Origin: Neptunomonas antarctica
Lineage (GTDB): Bacteria > Pseudomonadota > Gammaproteobacteria > Pseudomonadales > Balneatricaceae
Length of the DNA stretch: 64,000 nt
Reading direction: 5' to 3'
Assembly: GCF_001305295.1 (NCBI RefSeq)
Contig: NZ_LJSI01000027.1
Span: 1-64,000 of the forward strand
In this document: piece after piece, positions 17,761-27,169 of the stretch
How the letters are laid out: each line of letters begins with the position of its first letter
How positions within the stretch are numbered: the first letter of the stretch is position 1
Made by a program: the position numbers and the translations under genes
Notes under the pieces: generated by a model
Databases searched by the model: none
Told to the model about the DNA's origin: nothing
Seen by the model: the letters and a program-made list of their open reading frames with translations, nothing else

Positions 17761-20700
17761 TCCGTTATTTTTCAGGCCACCCTACTGCCGCCAATATTTT
17801 GATGATGGTGATTATTCTACTCGGGCTTGTGACGTTACCTCAGCTAAACAAAGAAACCTTCCCTGAGATAAAACTCAATAAAGTCAGTGTTACGGTGCCC
17901 TATCCAGGCGCTAGTCCTACCGATGTAGAGGAAGGATTGTGTAATCGTCTGGAGGATGCTACGGATGGTATTAGCTTTCTTGAAGAGCAAACATGTGAAG
18001 CACGCGACAGCCTAGCAACGCTGACACTGGACATGCAGGAAGCCGGCGATATTAAACAGTTCGTTAGTGATGTGAATGCCGCCATTGATGGCATCAATGA
18101 CTTTCCTGTCAAGGCAGAAGATCCCGTTATTCAGGAGCTGGGGCGCACGGATGCCGTATTGAGCGTAGCGGTTACCGCAGACATCACCATGCCCGAACTT
18201 AAAGCCTTAGCGGAACATTATCGTAATCGTCTGCTGGCGCTGCCTGAAGTCCCTATTGTGACGGTAACAGGTTTTTCAAAACATGAACTGAGCATACAAG
18301 TGAAAGCGGATGCGATGCGCCAGTACCAACTCAGCATTCAGGACGTTGCTAATCTCATCTCAGCTCAGGCGATTGATCTGCCGGCCGGTATTTTAGAAGG
18401 TAGCCAAAACGCCTATCAAATCCGTGTTGAAAATACGCGACGTACGGTCAATGAGCTGCAAGATCTGGTTATTCTCAACACGACAAAAGGTGGCCAATTA
18501 ACGCTGGGCGATATAGCGAGCATTGAGGACAATTTTGTTGATGAGGAACAACGCACCGAAATTAACGGAAAACCCGCGGCGCTGATCCAAATCAGCAAGA
18601 ATAAAACCGACGATACACTCACGATTTATAACGCGGCAAAAGCGTTTATTGACCAGGAAAATGCCCGACTGCCTGCAGGTACTTCGCTGATTATTACACA
18701 AGATTCGGCCTCCATTGTTCAGGACAGGCTGAATCTGCTGATCAGAAATGGCTGGCAGGGGTTGCTTCTGGCAACGCTGGTTTTGTTTTTATTCTTTAAC
18801 TGGCGCTATACCTTCTGGATAGCATTAGGGCTGCCCGTATCTTTTTTGGGCGGTCTGGTCATCATGTCGACGCTTGGCGTGAGTATCAACATGATCTCAA
18901 TGGTCGCGCTGTTAATGGCGATCGGTATCTTGATGGATGATGCTATTGTGCTGTCAGAAAGTATTGAGCATGAACATCGCAAAGGTAAGTCTCCTTTCCA
19001 GGCCAGTATCGATGGTGTTAAAAAAGTCGCACGCGGTGTGTTTTCATCCTTTGTCACGTCAGCCATCTTGTTTGGCAGTTTACTGTTATTAAAAGGCGAC
19101 ATGGGCCAGGTACTGGGTGTATTACCTGTGGTATTACTGTCGGTATTATCCATCAGTTTGATTGAAGCCTTCCTCATTTTACCGCATCACTTACAACACT
19201 CACTAGGCCATCATAACAAAGACCAGACGCCTCAATGGCGCATCAGCTTTGAAGCACAGTTTGAGAAGCTGCGGATGTGGGTTGGCACAGTGGCAGACGG
19301 GGCCATCCGCTATCGTTACCTCACAGTAGGAACCACCATTGTTCTGTTAATTATCTCTATCAGCTTACTGATATCAGGGACGGTAAAATTCAAAGGCTTT
19401 CCGGATATCGAAGGAAATCAGCTGGAAGTACGACTATTAATGCCGCAAGGCACGCCGTTTAGCCGTACTCAGGAAGTGGTCACGCTACTCACGACCAGCC
19501 TGGAAAAAACGCTGCAGCAATTACCGGCAGAACCCGACGGTAAGCTGATCAAGAATATGACGGTCTTATTCAGCCGTAATGATGATGCACACGAAGCAGG
19601 ATCGCATCTTGCCACCATCAGTCTGGATCTGCTGGATGCCGAAAAACGTCACACATCTCTGGTCGAACTCCAGCGGTTATGGCGGGAGTCTACACCCCAG
19701 ATACGAGATGCTGTGTCGGTACAATTTAAGGAGCCCAGGCATGGACCTTCAGGGCAAGCCATCTCTATTCGCTTGCAAGGCAGTAATATGGATACGCTCT
19801 ACGATGCATCCTGGGAGTTGCAAAACTGGCTCAACGGCTATCCAGGCACGAGTAATATCATGTCAGATATCCGTCCCGGAAAAACCGAATTCACCGTGCA
19901 CTTGCAAGAAGGCTCCATCAGTTCAGGCATAGATGTTCAAGGGTTATCGTCACAGCTGCGAGCGGCCTACCAAGGCGTTAAAGTAGGTGATATTTATCGG
20001 GGCAGTGAAGCCTACGAAATCAACGTGATGCTCGATAGCGATCCGGAAGAGGCACTGTCTGAATTCGAAAATCTGACGCTGTTCTCGAAAACGGGGGTCG
20101 ATATTCCATTGAGATCGATTGCCACTATCGAGGAAAACCGTCAATACTCACGCATTGTTCGTGTTAACCATCAACGCACCGTCACAGTCAGCGGCGATGT
20201 AGATACGAAGCTGGCCAATACCAGTGAAATTATCCAACATACCCGCGATGAGTTTTTACCGCAGTTAAAAGCCCGCTACCCTGAATTAACGTTCAGCTTA
20301 GAAGGCGAAGTAAAAAATGATCAGGAGACCAGTGGTTCAGTGTTAACCGGATTTATACTCGGCATTGCGGGTGTCTACCTTTTGCTCAGCTTGCAGTTCT
20401 CTAATTTCAAAGAGCCGATTATTGTTCTGCTTAATATTCCGCTGGCACTGATTGGTGTGATTTGGGGGCACTTTATAATGGGGCTGGATTTGAGCTTACC
20501 CAGTATGATCGGGTTTGTATCATTAGCAGGCGTAGTGGTGAATGATTCTATTTTACTGGTCGAGTTCGTCAAAATACGCAGTATGGAAGGCATGAGTCTT
20601 CATGATGCCGCGGGCCAAGCGGTACGTGACCGTTTTCGTGCTATTTTCCTGACCTCAATTACCACTGTCGCGGGCATGATCCCGCTACTCTCAGAAACCA

Positions 20701-20873
20701 GCCTACAAGCACAGATATTAATCCCCCTGGTCACCAGCGTAGTCTTTGGCATGCTCTCTTCTACACTGCTGTTACTGCTCGTACTTCCCTCGTCTTACGC
20801 CATACTCGAAGATCTCGGGTTTACAGAGCTGGATAGCTTAAGTGATGACACGCGTCAATCAATCCATCAATAA
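17757..20873 (+). CDS. RND family efflux pump, inner-membrane subunit
   Basis: Proton-driven AcrB-like transporter of 1038 residues, the family's normal length, with 12 membrane helices in a 1+5, 1+5 pattern and two large periplasmic loops. Helix 4 carries the paired aspartates of proton relay (GILMDDAIVLSE). Helices near the C-terminus show the repeat half (GVVVNDSILLVEFV), where the second half has the usual ND in place of DD. It is coupled to the adaptor upstream. It belongs to the branch often found as two-gene RND operons without regulator or channel. Exported substrate unknown. Confidence 0.94.
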   Translation: MIRYFSGHPTAANILMMVIILLGLVTLPQLNKETFPEIKLNKVSVTVPYPGASPTDVEEGLCNRLEDATDGISFLEEQTCEARDSLATLTLDMQEAGDIKQFVSDVNAAIDGINDFPVKAEDPVIQELGRTDAVLSVAVTADITMPELKALAEHYRNRLLALPEVPIVTVTGFSKHELSIQVKADAMRQYQLSIQDVANLISAQAIDLPAGILEGSQNAYQIRVENTRRTVNELQDLVILNTTKGGQLTLGDIASIEDNFVDEEQRTEINGKPAALIQISKNKTDDTLTIYNAAKAFIDQENARLPAGTSLIITQDSASIVQDRLNLLIRNGWQGLLLATLVLFLFFNWRYTFWIALGLPVSFLGGLVIMSTLGVSINMISMVALLMAIGILMDDAIVLSESIEHEHRKGKSPFQASIDGVKKVARGVFSSFVTSAILFGSLLLLKGDMGQVLGVLPVVLLSVLSISLIEAFLILPHHLQHSLGHHNKDQTPQWRISFEAQFEKLRMWVGTVADGAIRYRYLTVGTTIVLLIISISLLISGTVKFKGFPDIEGNQLEVRLLMPQGTPFSRTQEVVTLLTTSLEKTLQQLPAEPDGKLIKNMTVLFSRNDDAHEAGSHLATISLDLLDAEKRHTSLVELQRLWRESTPQIRDAVSVQFKEPRHGPSGQAISIRLQGSNMDTLYDASWELQNWLNGYPGTSNIMSDIRPGKTEFTVHLQEGSISSGIDVQGLSSQLRAAYQGVKVGDIYRGSEAYEINVMLDSDPEEALSEFENLTLFSKTGVDIPLRSIATIEENRQYSRIVRVNHQRTVTVSGDVDTKLANTSEIIQHTRDEFLPQLKARYPELTFSLEGEVKNDQETSGSVLTGFILGIAGVYLLLSLQFSNFKEPIIVLLNIPLALIGVIWGHFIMGLDLSLPSMIGFVSLAGVVVNDSILLVEFVKIRSMEGMSLHDAAGQAVRDRFRAIFLTSITTVAGMIPLLSETSLQAQILIPLVTSVVFGMLSSTLLLLLVLPSSYAILEDLGFTELDSLSDDTRQSIHQ

Positions 20874-21029
20874 AGCAGTATCTACTCAATCGCACCTGCA
20901 TGCATAATAATCATCTAATCCTGAAGTATGTATCATTAGTTAATAAATCCGGCATTAATGCAGATCAGCTGAGCTAGTCTATACTTTGATCTTATGTGGG
21001 TATTAATATTAAAGGTACACAAGGCTACG

Positions 21030-21827
21030 ATGCATATTTATTACCTTTGCCTGCTTTTCACGGCCCTGTTTTCACCTTGGCTGTCAGCGGCAGAAAATAC
21101 TACGTTCAGCCGACTGGATAAGGTAGCTCATGCAGATGCCTTACGCGTCTGCATTTGGCCCGATTATTACAGTATCACCTACCGCAACCCGAAAACACAG
21201 CAGTTATCGGGTATCGATATTGATATGGCTAATGCATTAGGTAAAGACCTGGGGGTGGCTGTGCATTTTATCGACAGTTCTTTTGCCACACTTATCGATG
21301 ACATTACTCAAGACCACTGTGATATTGCGATGTTTGCTGTCGGCATCACCCTTGCCCGCAAGACCAAATTACGCTTCAGCCAGCCTAATCTCATAAGCGG
21401 TGTGTTCGGTATTACTACGAAGAGTAACCGCCGTATCACACAATGGAGCGATATAGACAAACCCGATTCTGTGGTAGCTGTCGCCAAAGGCACGTTGCAC
21501 GAAGCCGTGATGAAAGAAAAACTCAAATCCGCACAATTGTTAATACTCAACACGCCTTTTGCCCGCGAACAGGAGGTTCAGTCAGGACGCGCCGATGTAT
21601 TTATGACTGACTTCCCTTACAGCCAACAATTTCTTACCAAGTCTGATTGGGCCAGACGGGTATCGCCTCCCAATAACTACCCTAAAACACCCTACGCCTA
21701 TGCTATGCAGCCCGGTGATGACGACTGGCATAATCGAATCGAGAAATTTGTACGTGATATCAAAAAAGATGGCCGGCTGTTAACATCCGCCAAACGTCAT
21801 CACCTTGAGGCCATTATCGTTCCATGA
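21030..21827 (+). CDS. Periplasmic family 3 solute-binding protein
   Basis: A 265-residue secreted protein with a signal peptide (about 1-20, cut near LSAAEN) and the bacterial extracellular solute-binding family 3 fold: an ALRVCIWPDYYSI strand, the signature GIDIDMANALGKDLGV, and a late GRADVFMTDFPYSQ segment. Such proteins bind amino acids or other small organic ligands. I choose the ATG at 21030, with an AAGG site and a proper signal peptide. No ABC permease or ATPase is nearby; instead the stop overlaps the sensor cyclase gene as ATGA. It is therefore more likely a ligand presenter for that sensor than a transport component (inference). Confidence 0.85.
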   Translation: MHIYYLCLLFTALFSPWLSAAENTTFSRLDKVAHADALRVCIWPDYYSITYRNPKTQQLSGIDIDMANALGKDLGVAVHFIDSSFATLIDDITQDHCDIAMFAVGITLARKTKLRFSQPNLISGVFGITTKSNRRITQWSDIDKPDSVVAVAKGTLHEAVMKEKLKSAQLLILNTPFAREQEVQSGRADVFMTDFPYSQQFLTKSDWARRVSPPNNYPKTPYAYAMQPGDDDWHNRIEKFVRDIKKDGRLLTSAKRHHLEAIIVP

Positions 21828-24800
21828 ATCAACATACACGCCAGCTACGCAAAATTTTTGCTTTCGCTCTGCTGTTATTCATTAGCGGTATGCTAACGAT
21901 CACCGCGTACTCCCTATGGCGGTTGCGCGCTGAAACGGTAACCAGCATGCTTGAAATGTCTGCGATGCACTCGCGGAGCTTTGAAAGCTTTATCACGCAA
22001 AATATGAGACTTGTAGAGCTGACGACCTTTAATGTTGCCAATATGGACAGCCGTAATAAAAATTATTTTAATATAGAGAGATTTTTTGTCGCAAACCTGC
22101 GGAATAATCCTGCCCAACGTTCGATATCATTACTCGATGAGCAAGGCCGTATCATTGTTAGCTCTAATCGGGCGAATGAAGGAATTATCGTCAACACTGA
22201 CGAATACCTGCCTGTTCAGACACAGACTCAAACAAAAAGCATCTTACGTATTGGTCGCCCCTGGGCGGGTCGCGATTTCATCAGCGGTAGACCGACGACT
22301 CATCAGACACCGATAAACGCCGTTCAATCAAACTTCATTCCGGTGATACATACCCTGTCATTCGGCCAGAGAAAAGTCACATTACTAACCGCCTTCAATC
22401 CCGACTATTTTATCAACCATATTTCTCAAATACTCAAAACAGAAGAAGGGGTGGTTGATATCGTTCGCTATGATGGCACGCTATTATTGAGCACCGACCT
22501 TACCGAACTTGCAGGGTCATTAGATCCATATAACGAACCTGACTTGAATCTGAATAGCCTTGAAACGGGTCAGTTTTTACAAAAAAACCATAATGGCCGC
22601 AGTGTATTCACTTCTTTTAGAACATCGCAACTTTACCCCTTTATCGTATTTACCCGCATAGATCGCCAACATGCGATGCAAAACTGGAAAACTGAAGCAA
22701 AAATACTTATCGGGGTCATCATAGCCACGTTAATCGCCTTAACTCTTCTGGTGAACGCCTTCTATCGCCGTCAGGTCCAGCTGGAGGCGGAACGTATCGA
22801 ATCAGAAAAACTACAGCGTATCAACGCGACTGTTTTTGGCAGCAGCGCTGATTCCATTATCATCACTGACATTTACGCTAACATTATTTCCGTTAATCCT
22901 GCTTTCTGTGAGATCACTGGCTACACAGCCGAAGAAGCTATTGGCCAAAACCCACGCTTCCTTGCCTCTGGAAAGCAAGATGAAAACTTTTATAAAGCAA
23001 TGTGGGCCAGCCTTCGCAGTCAGGGCTTCTGGTGCGGTGAAATCATTAACCGCTGCAAAAATGGACACCTTTATGATGCTCACACCACAATCTCGGCCTT
23101 TCGCGACACCGAAGGTCATCTGCAACACTTTATCGGTGTAAGTACCGACATTACCGAACGCAAAAAATCAGATGTGAGATTGCGTCAGGCAGCTAGTGTC
23201 TTCCTTAACAGTCAGGAAGGTATTATGGTGACTGATGCGCATAATCTCATTGTTGATATTAATCCGGCGTTCTCCCATATCACCGGTTATGACTATCAAG
23301 ATGTTATCGGCAAGAACCCCGGCATTCTATCTTCTGGTAAACAGTCAGCTGAGTTCTATACCGAGATGAAAGCTTCACTGGAAGCACATGGATCATGGCA
23401 AGGTGAAATCTGGAATCGTAAAAAGTCGGGCGAGATTTTTGCAGAACGGCTATCCATTGACGTTGTAAGTAAAGCAGATGGGGAAATAGACCAACACGTC
23501 GCTGTTTTTTCTGATATCAGTCGAATAAAAGCACATGAAACAGAACTGGATCGTATCGCTCATTATGACGCGTTAACAGGCATACCCAATCGTCGCCTAC
23601 TCGGTGATAGACTCAACCACACAATCGCGCGCGCCAAACGTAGTGGTAAATCTCTTGCGGTATGCTATCTCGACTTGGACAGTTTCAAACCCGTCAATGA
23701 TCAATATGGACATGCTACTGGCGACCTTCTCTTGATAGAAGTCACCCAGCGTCTGCTGAAAATATTACGTGAAGAAGACACGATAGCCCGACTTGGTGGT
23801 GATGAGTTTGTCATACTCTTTTCAGAACTAGGCAAGCCAGAAGAGATAGATCGGCTACTTGATAGAGTATTAACCGCTATCAGCATGCCAGTATTGATTG
23901 AAAACCATTCTCTTCACGTTTCAGCCAGTATTGGTGTCACCTTATTCCCTGCCGATACCGCTGACGCTGATACATTGCTACGCCATGCAGACCAAGCGAT
24001 GTATCAAGCGAAAGAGGCCGGAAAAAACCGCTATCATTTGTTTGATCCAGGGCTAGATAGGGAAGTTCAGGCTCGCCGCACTAAGCTCAAGCATATTAAT
24101 GTCGCTCTGAATAAAGACGAATTCGTTCTCTATTATCAACCTAAAGTGGACCTCCTCACGGGGGAAGTGATTGGTGCTGAGGCACTGATTCGCTGGCAGC
24201 ATCCAGAACAGGGGCTGTTACCACCTGCCGCCTTTTTAGGACTTATCGACGGCCATGACCTGGAGATTGAAATCGGCGAGTGGGTTATCGAATCGGTATT
24301 GAAGCAAATTGCTGTATGGAACACGCTTGGACTGACGTTCCCTGTGAGTGCCAACCTCAGCGCCAATCATCTATTACAGGTCGACTTCGCTGACCGCCTT
24401 CAACTCATGCTGGAGCGCCATCCCGCTGTCAAACATGAGGACCTTGAACTGGAAATTTTAGAAACATCTACCCTGAACGATATAGATCAAGCGGCCGGTA
24501 TACTCACACAATGTCGTAATATGGGCGTACGTTTCTCACTTGACGATTTTGGCACAGGATACTCATCTCTGACCTATTTTCAGCGCCTGCCAGTAGATAC
24601 CCTGAAAATTGATCAGAGTTTTGTACGAGATATGCTGGAAGATCCTAATGATCTCGATATTGTTGAGAGCATTGTGCGGCTTACCCAAACATTCAATAAA
24701 TCCGTCATTGCAGAAGGCGTTGAGACTTTAGAACATGGTGCCATGTTGATTAAACTTGGCTGCTCCCACGCTCAGGGCTATGGTATTGCTCGCCCGATGC

Positions 24801-25228
24801 CAGCAGGAAAATTGCCGGCCTGGGTTGAGCAATGGCGTCATGACGAACCGTGGTTAACGATTAACATCCCCACTGAAGACAGTAAAAACATAAGTTTGAT
24901 CATCGCCATGCAAAACCATATCAAGTGGCTGGATAATTTCGTCACCTTATTGGAAAGCTCTTCAGACACACCGCTTTCCAATAAGACTAGCCACCAATGT
25001 CAATTTGGACGCTGGTATCACAGTAGTGGCTTCGCACGTTACGGCACACTCCAGGAATTCAAAGATATTGCCCCGCTGCATGATGCCGTTCATGCACTCA
25101 GTGATGAACTGATGGTACTTGCCAACGATGGACACCGGGCGATTGCCTGCAGACGTTTGCCTGAACTGTATGCACTCAAGGATCTGCTGCTGACTCAGAT
25201 TCAGTCACTTATTAAAGCACTTGAATGA
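21824..25228 (+). CDS. Cache-PAS-PAS-GGDEF-EAL-CZB cyclic-di-GMP enzyme
   Basis: Membrane sensor of 1134 residues predicted to make and break cyclic di-GMP. Order: helix 1 (about 12-32), periplasmic Cache-like sensor (about 40-290), helix 2 (about 295-312), PAS (about 335-450), PAS (about 455-580), GGDEF (G658-F662) with an inhibitory RxxD site at R649-D652, EAL (E786-L788) with the DDFGTGYSSL and AEGVET motifs intact, and a C-terminal chemoreceptor zinc-binding (CZB) domain with His1032 and Cys1059 (HQCQFGRWY). Both catalytic domains look active. It is translationally coupled to the solute-binding protein upstream. The CZB tail suggests zinc control of activity; direction is unknown. Confidence 0.92.
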   Translation: MNQHTRQLRKIFAFALLLFISGMLTITAYSLWRLRAETVTSMLEMSAMHSRSFESFITQNMRLVELTTFNVANMDSRNKNYFNIERFFVANLRNNPAQRSISLLDEQGRIIVSSNRANEGIIVNTDEYLPVQTQTQTKSILRIGRPWAGRDFISGRPTTHQTPINAVQSNFIPVIHTLSFGQRKVTLLTAFNPDYFINHISQILKTEEGVVDIVRYDGTLLLSTDLTELAGSLDPYNEPDLNLNSLETGQFLQKNHNGRSVFTSFRTSQLYPFIVFTRIDRQHAMQNWKTEAKILIGVIIATLIALTLLVNAFYRRQVQLEAERIESEKLQRINATVFGSSADSIIITDIYANIISVNPAFCEITGYTAEEAIGQNPRFLASGKQDENFYKAMWASLRSQGFWCGEIINRCKNGHLYDAHTTISAFRDTEGHLQHFIGVSTDITERKKSDVRLRQAASVFLNSQEGIMVTDAHNLIVDINPAFSHITGYDYQDVIGKNPGILSSGKQSAEFYTEMKASLEAHGSWQGEIWNRKKSGEIFAERLSIDVVSKADGEIDQHVAVFSDISRIKAHETELDRIAHYDALTGIPNRRLLGDRLNHTIARAKRSGKSLAVCYLDLDSFKPVNDQYGHATGDLLLIEVTQRLLKILREEDTIARLGGDEFVILFSELGKPEEIDRLLDRVLTAISMPVLIENHSLHVSASIGVTLFPADTADADTLLRHADQAMYQAKEAGKNRYHLFDPGLDREVQARRTKLKHINVALNKDEFVLYYQPKVDLLTGEVIGAEALIRWQHPEQGLLPPAAFLGLIDGHDLEIEIGEWVIESVLKQIAVWNTLGLTFPVSANLSANHLLQVDFADRLQLMLERHPAVKHEDLELEILETSTLNDIDQAAGILTQCRNMGVRFSLDDFGTGYSSLTYFQRLPVDTLKIDQSFVRDMLEDPNDLDIVESIVRLTQTFNKSVIAEGVETLEHGAMLIKLGCSHAQGYGIARPMPAGKLPAWVEQWRHDEPWLTINIPTEDSKNISLIIAMQNHIKWLDNFVTLLESSSDTPLSNKTSHQCQFGRWYHSSGFARYGTLQEFKDIAPLHDAVHALSDELMVLANDGHRAIACRRLPELYALKDLLLTQIQSLIKALE

Positions 25229-25337
25229 CCTCCCCGCTCAGCTACCCCCAATGAATCCGCAACAAAAAATAACAATACCTGTTTATGAAAAAAATAATAT
25301 AAACGTTTAAATACATATATTTATATACAACAAATCA

Positions 25338-25353
25338 TACCTATTAAGTGGTA
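25338..25353. promoter_or_regulatory. Perfect NarL/NarP 7-2-7 site upstream of nitrate transporter
   Basis: TACCTAT, two bases, then AGTGGTA: both halves fit TACYNMT as an inverted pair. The centre is 53 bp upstream of the FNR box centre, about -94 from the predicted start, almost the same layout as at narK1 and narG. Confidence 0.85.
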
Positions 25354-25375
25354 GGCATGAAAAAACCTTCATGCC
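25354..25375. repeat. 8-bp inverted repeat between NarL and FNR sites
   Basis: GGCATGAA and TTCATGCC are separated by six bases. It directly abuts the NarL pair and lies 16 bp before the FNR box. It has no T tract on the plus strand, so it is a poor terminator for the upstream gene; it may be an operator for another regulator. Confidence 0.65.
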
Positions 25376-25391
25376 TCATGCCACTCAAGCT

Positions 25392-25433
25392 TTGATTCAT
25401 ATCAACACGTGAATACTAAAACTGTCCTATTTT
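25392..25433 (+). promoter_or_regulatory. FNR-dependent promoter of nitrate transporter
   Basis: TTGATTCATATCAA (25392-25405) is a perfect match to the FNR consensus. TATTTT (25428-25433) follows after 22 bp as a -10 element, the spacing of a class II FNR promoter. The predicted start is near 25440. Confidence 0.83.
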
Positions 25434-25593
25434 TCTCTTATGTGGATAACACGTTATCTGCGAATGACAGATCAGATAGCCGGCTTAACCTTATTGATCC
25501 ACATGATGCCTTTAAGAAATGATGTTAAACCATGATTTTAAACCATGACTTCAAACGACGTAGCGACAGCCTGTGCGCTGCAGGAGCAATGTA

Positions 25594-27066
25594 ATGACCA
25601 CTGAAAAAATTCGATTACTGAACTTTAGTGATCCCAAAATAAAAACGCTGCATATCACATGGTTTGCGTTTTTCCTGACCTTTATGGTCTGGTTTAGCCA
25701 TGCACCCTTGATGGCTATCATTAAAGAAGCGTTCGACCTCACCACACCAGAAGTCAAAGCACTGCTTATACTCAACGTCGCACTGACCATCCCGTCACGT
25801 ATTGTCATCGGCACACTGGTTGACAAATACGGCCCGCGTTCTGTTTTCAGTATGTTATTGATGATCGGTGGTGTTATTTGTGTCGGCTTTGCATCGGCTC
25901 AAAACTATGAACAGCTCGCTATTTTACGTTTCCTGAGCGGTTTCATCGGAGCTGGTTTTGTTATTGGTATCCGCATGGTCTCTGAATGGTTTCCTGCTAA
26001 ACAGGTAGGTATTGCTGAAGGCATTTATGGCGGATGGGGTAACTTTGGGTCTGCTGCTGCTGCCATGACACTTCCCTCTCTTGCACTCATGTTTGGTGGT
26101 GATGATGGCTGGCGTTACGCGATAGGTATAACCGGCGTATTAGCTTTTGTATACGGTATCATCTATCGTAGGATTGCCCGCGATACACCGAAAGGTTCGA
26201 CCTATTTCAAGCCTAAAAAGCACGGCGGCCTGGAAGTCACCAGTAAAGGAGATTTCTACTTCTACCTGCTAATGAACGTACCTATGTATCTTGCACTGGC
26301 GGTTCTGACATGGAAACTTGCACCCTCTAACCTTGGCCTGCTTAACGATACGGCGGCTTACAGTATTTATGCCATTCTTGCGGTTGTTTTCATCGTTCAG
26401 GTACGTGCTATCTACCATGTCAATGAAGATAATCTGAAACACGGTGTGCCCGAGATTCATCGTTACAAATTTAAACAGGTGGCTGTACTGGATGTCGCTT
26501 ATTTTGTTACTTTTGGCTCCGAACTGGCGGTTGTTTCTATGCTGCCACTGTTCTTTCTGGATACATTCGAAGGGCTCAGCGCGGTTCAGGCAGGACTGCT
26601 GGCATCTGGATTTGCCTTTATGAATCTGGTTGCTCGCCCTACCGGTGGGCACTTCAGTGATAAATATGGCCGCCGCAAAGCATTGTCCATTCTGATTTGT
26701 GGTTTAGCCGTTGGCTACTTTGTACTGAGCCAGATCGATGGTAACTGGCTCATCCCGGTTGCCGTTATCGCAACAATGGGATGCTCGTTCTTCGTTCAAG
26801 CCGGTGAAGGCGCTGTGTTCGCAGCTGTTCCCCTTATCCAGCGCCGCATGACGGGCCAGATTGCAGGGATGGCAGGTGCCTACGGTAACGTCGGCGCGGT
26901 ATGCTACCTGACAGTGCTATCTTTTGTAGATTATTCCACCTTCTTTATGGTGATTGGTGCGTCTGCTGCAGTTGCGCTAATATTCGTTCAATTTATGGAT
27001 GAGCCTTCAGGTCATATGGCCGAAATTCTGCCAGATGGTACTGTGCAGCTGATCGAAGTGGAATAA
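25594..27066 (+). CDS. NarK/NasA-type nitrate transporter
   Basis: MFS transporter of 490 residues with about 12 helices and both NNP nitrate signatures, [14 protein letters not shown] and [14 protein letters not shown]. It is closer in pattern to NasA/NrtP-type proteins than the two nar transporters upstream. The ATG at 25594 has an AGGAG site. A fused phosphatase/kinase gene follows, an arrangement I know from assimilatory nitrate loci in pseudomonads. Its promoter, however, carries FNR and NarL sites, so expression should follow anaerobic nitrate respiration. A hairpin terminator lies just after the stop and may reduce read-through. Confidence 0.9.
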   Translation: MTTEKIRLLNFSDPKIKTLHITWFAFFLTFMVWFSHAPLMAIIKEAFDLTTPEVKALLILNVALTIPSRIVIGTLVDKYGPRSVFSMLLMIGGVICVGFASAQNYEQLAILRFLSGFIGAGFVIGIRMVSEWFPAKQVGIAEGIYGGWGNFGSAAAAMTLPSLALMFGGDDGWRYAIGITGVLAFVYGIIYRRIARDTPKGSTYFKPKKHGGLEVTSKGDFYFYLLMNVPMYLALAVLTWKLAPSNLGLLNDTAAYSIYAILAVVFIVQVRAIYHVNEDNLKHGVPEIHRYKFKQVAVLDVAYFVTFGSELAVVSMLPLFFLDTFEGLSAVQAGLLASGFAFMNLVARPTGGHFSDKYGRRKALSILICGLAVGYFVLSQIDGNWLIPVAVIATMGCSFFVQAGEGAVFAAVPLIQRRMTGQIAGMAGAYGNVGAVCYLTVLSFVDYSTFFMVIGASAAVALIFVQFMDEPSGHMAEILPDGTVQLIEVE

Positions 27067-27078
27067 AACACCCCGTTA

Positions 27079-27098
27079 AGGGAGCCTTCGGGCTCTCT
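27079..27098 (+). terminator. Hairpin terminator/attenuator after nitrate transporter
   Basis: An 8-bp stem with a stable TTCG tetraloop (AGGGAGCC / GGCTCTCT, one G-T pair) is followed by TTT. It lies between the transporter and the kinase gene, 13 bp after the stop. Confidence 0.75.
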
Positions 27099-27129
27099 TT
27101 TCCTGGCATAGAGAACGCTCTAAAAATTT

Positions 27130-27165
27130 GATACAGGGCCTGATACAAGGCCTGCTACAGGGATC
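27130..27165 (+). repeat. Triple 12-bp repeat overlapping kinase ribosome site
   Basis: Three direct 12-bp units, GATACAGGGCCT, GATACAAGGCCT and GCTACAGGGATC, run head to tail. Each has a purine-rich AGGG/AAGG core, and the last supplies the ribosome site of the kinase gene. An in-frame TTG at 27128 would add 14 residues with an LIQG-like repeat. Confidence 0.8.
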
Positions 27166-27169
27166 AAAT

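Larger units (their letters stand above)
25229..25593 (+). other. Regulatory gap and leader before nitrate transporter
   Basis: No gene is seen in this 365-bp gap. It holds a NarL pair, an inverted repeat, a perfect FNR box with -10, and a leader of about 150 nt. The leader contains two copies of TTAAACCATGA (25525-25535 and 25538-25548) and an AGGAG site before the ATG. I found no convincing ANTAR (NasR-type) double hairpin in it. Confidence 0.6.

Noticed and set aside
25441-25449. TGTGGATAA, a perfect DnaA box, near the nitrate transporter start site
   Set aside because: Only one other perfect 9-mer (58439) occurs in the stretches I read, about the number expected by chance in 64 kb; there is no cluster, so no origin or DnaA control is claimed.
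25441-25593. Possible ANTAR/NasR hexaloop hairpin in the transporter leader
   Set aside because: I looked for the paired hairpins of nas leaders. Only a short GATAA/TTATC stem was found, without the conserved loop residues.
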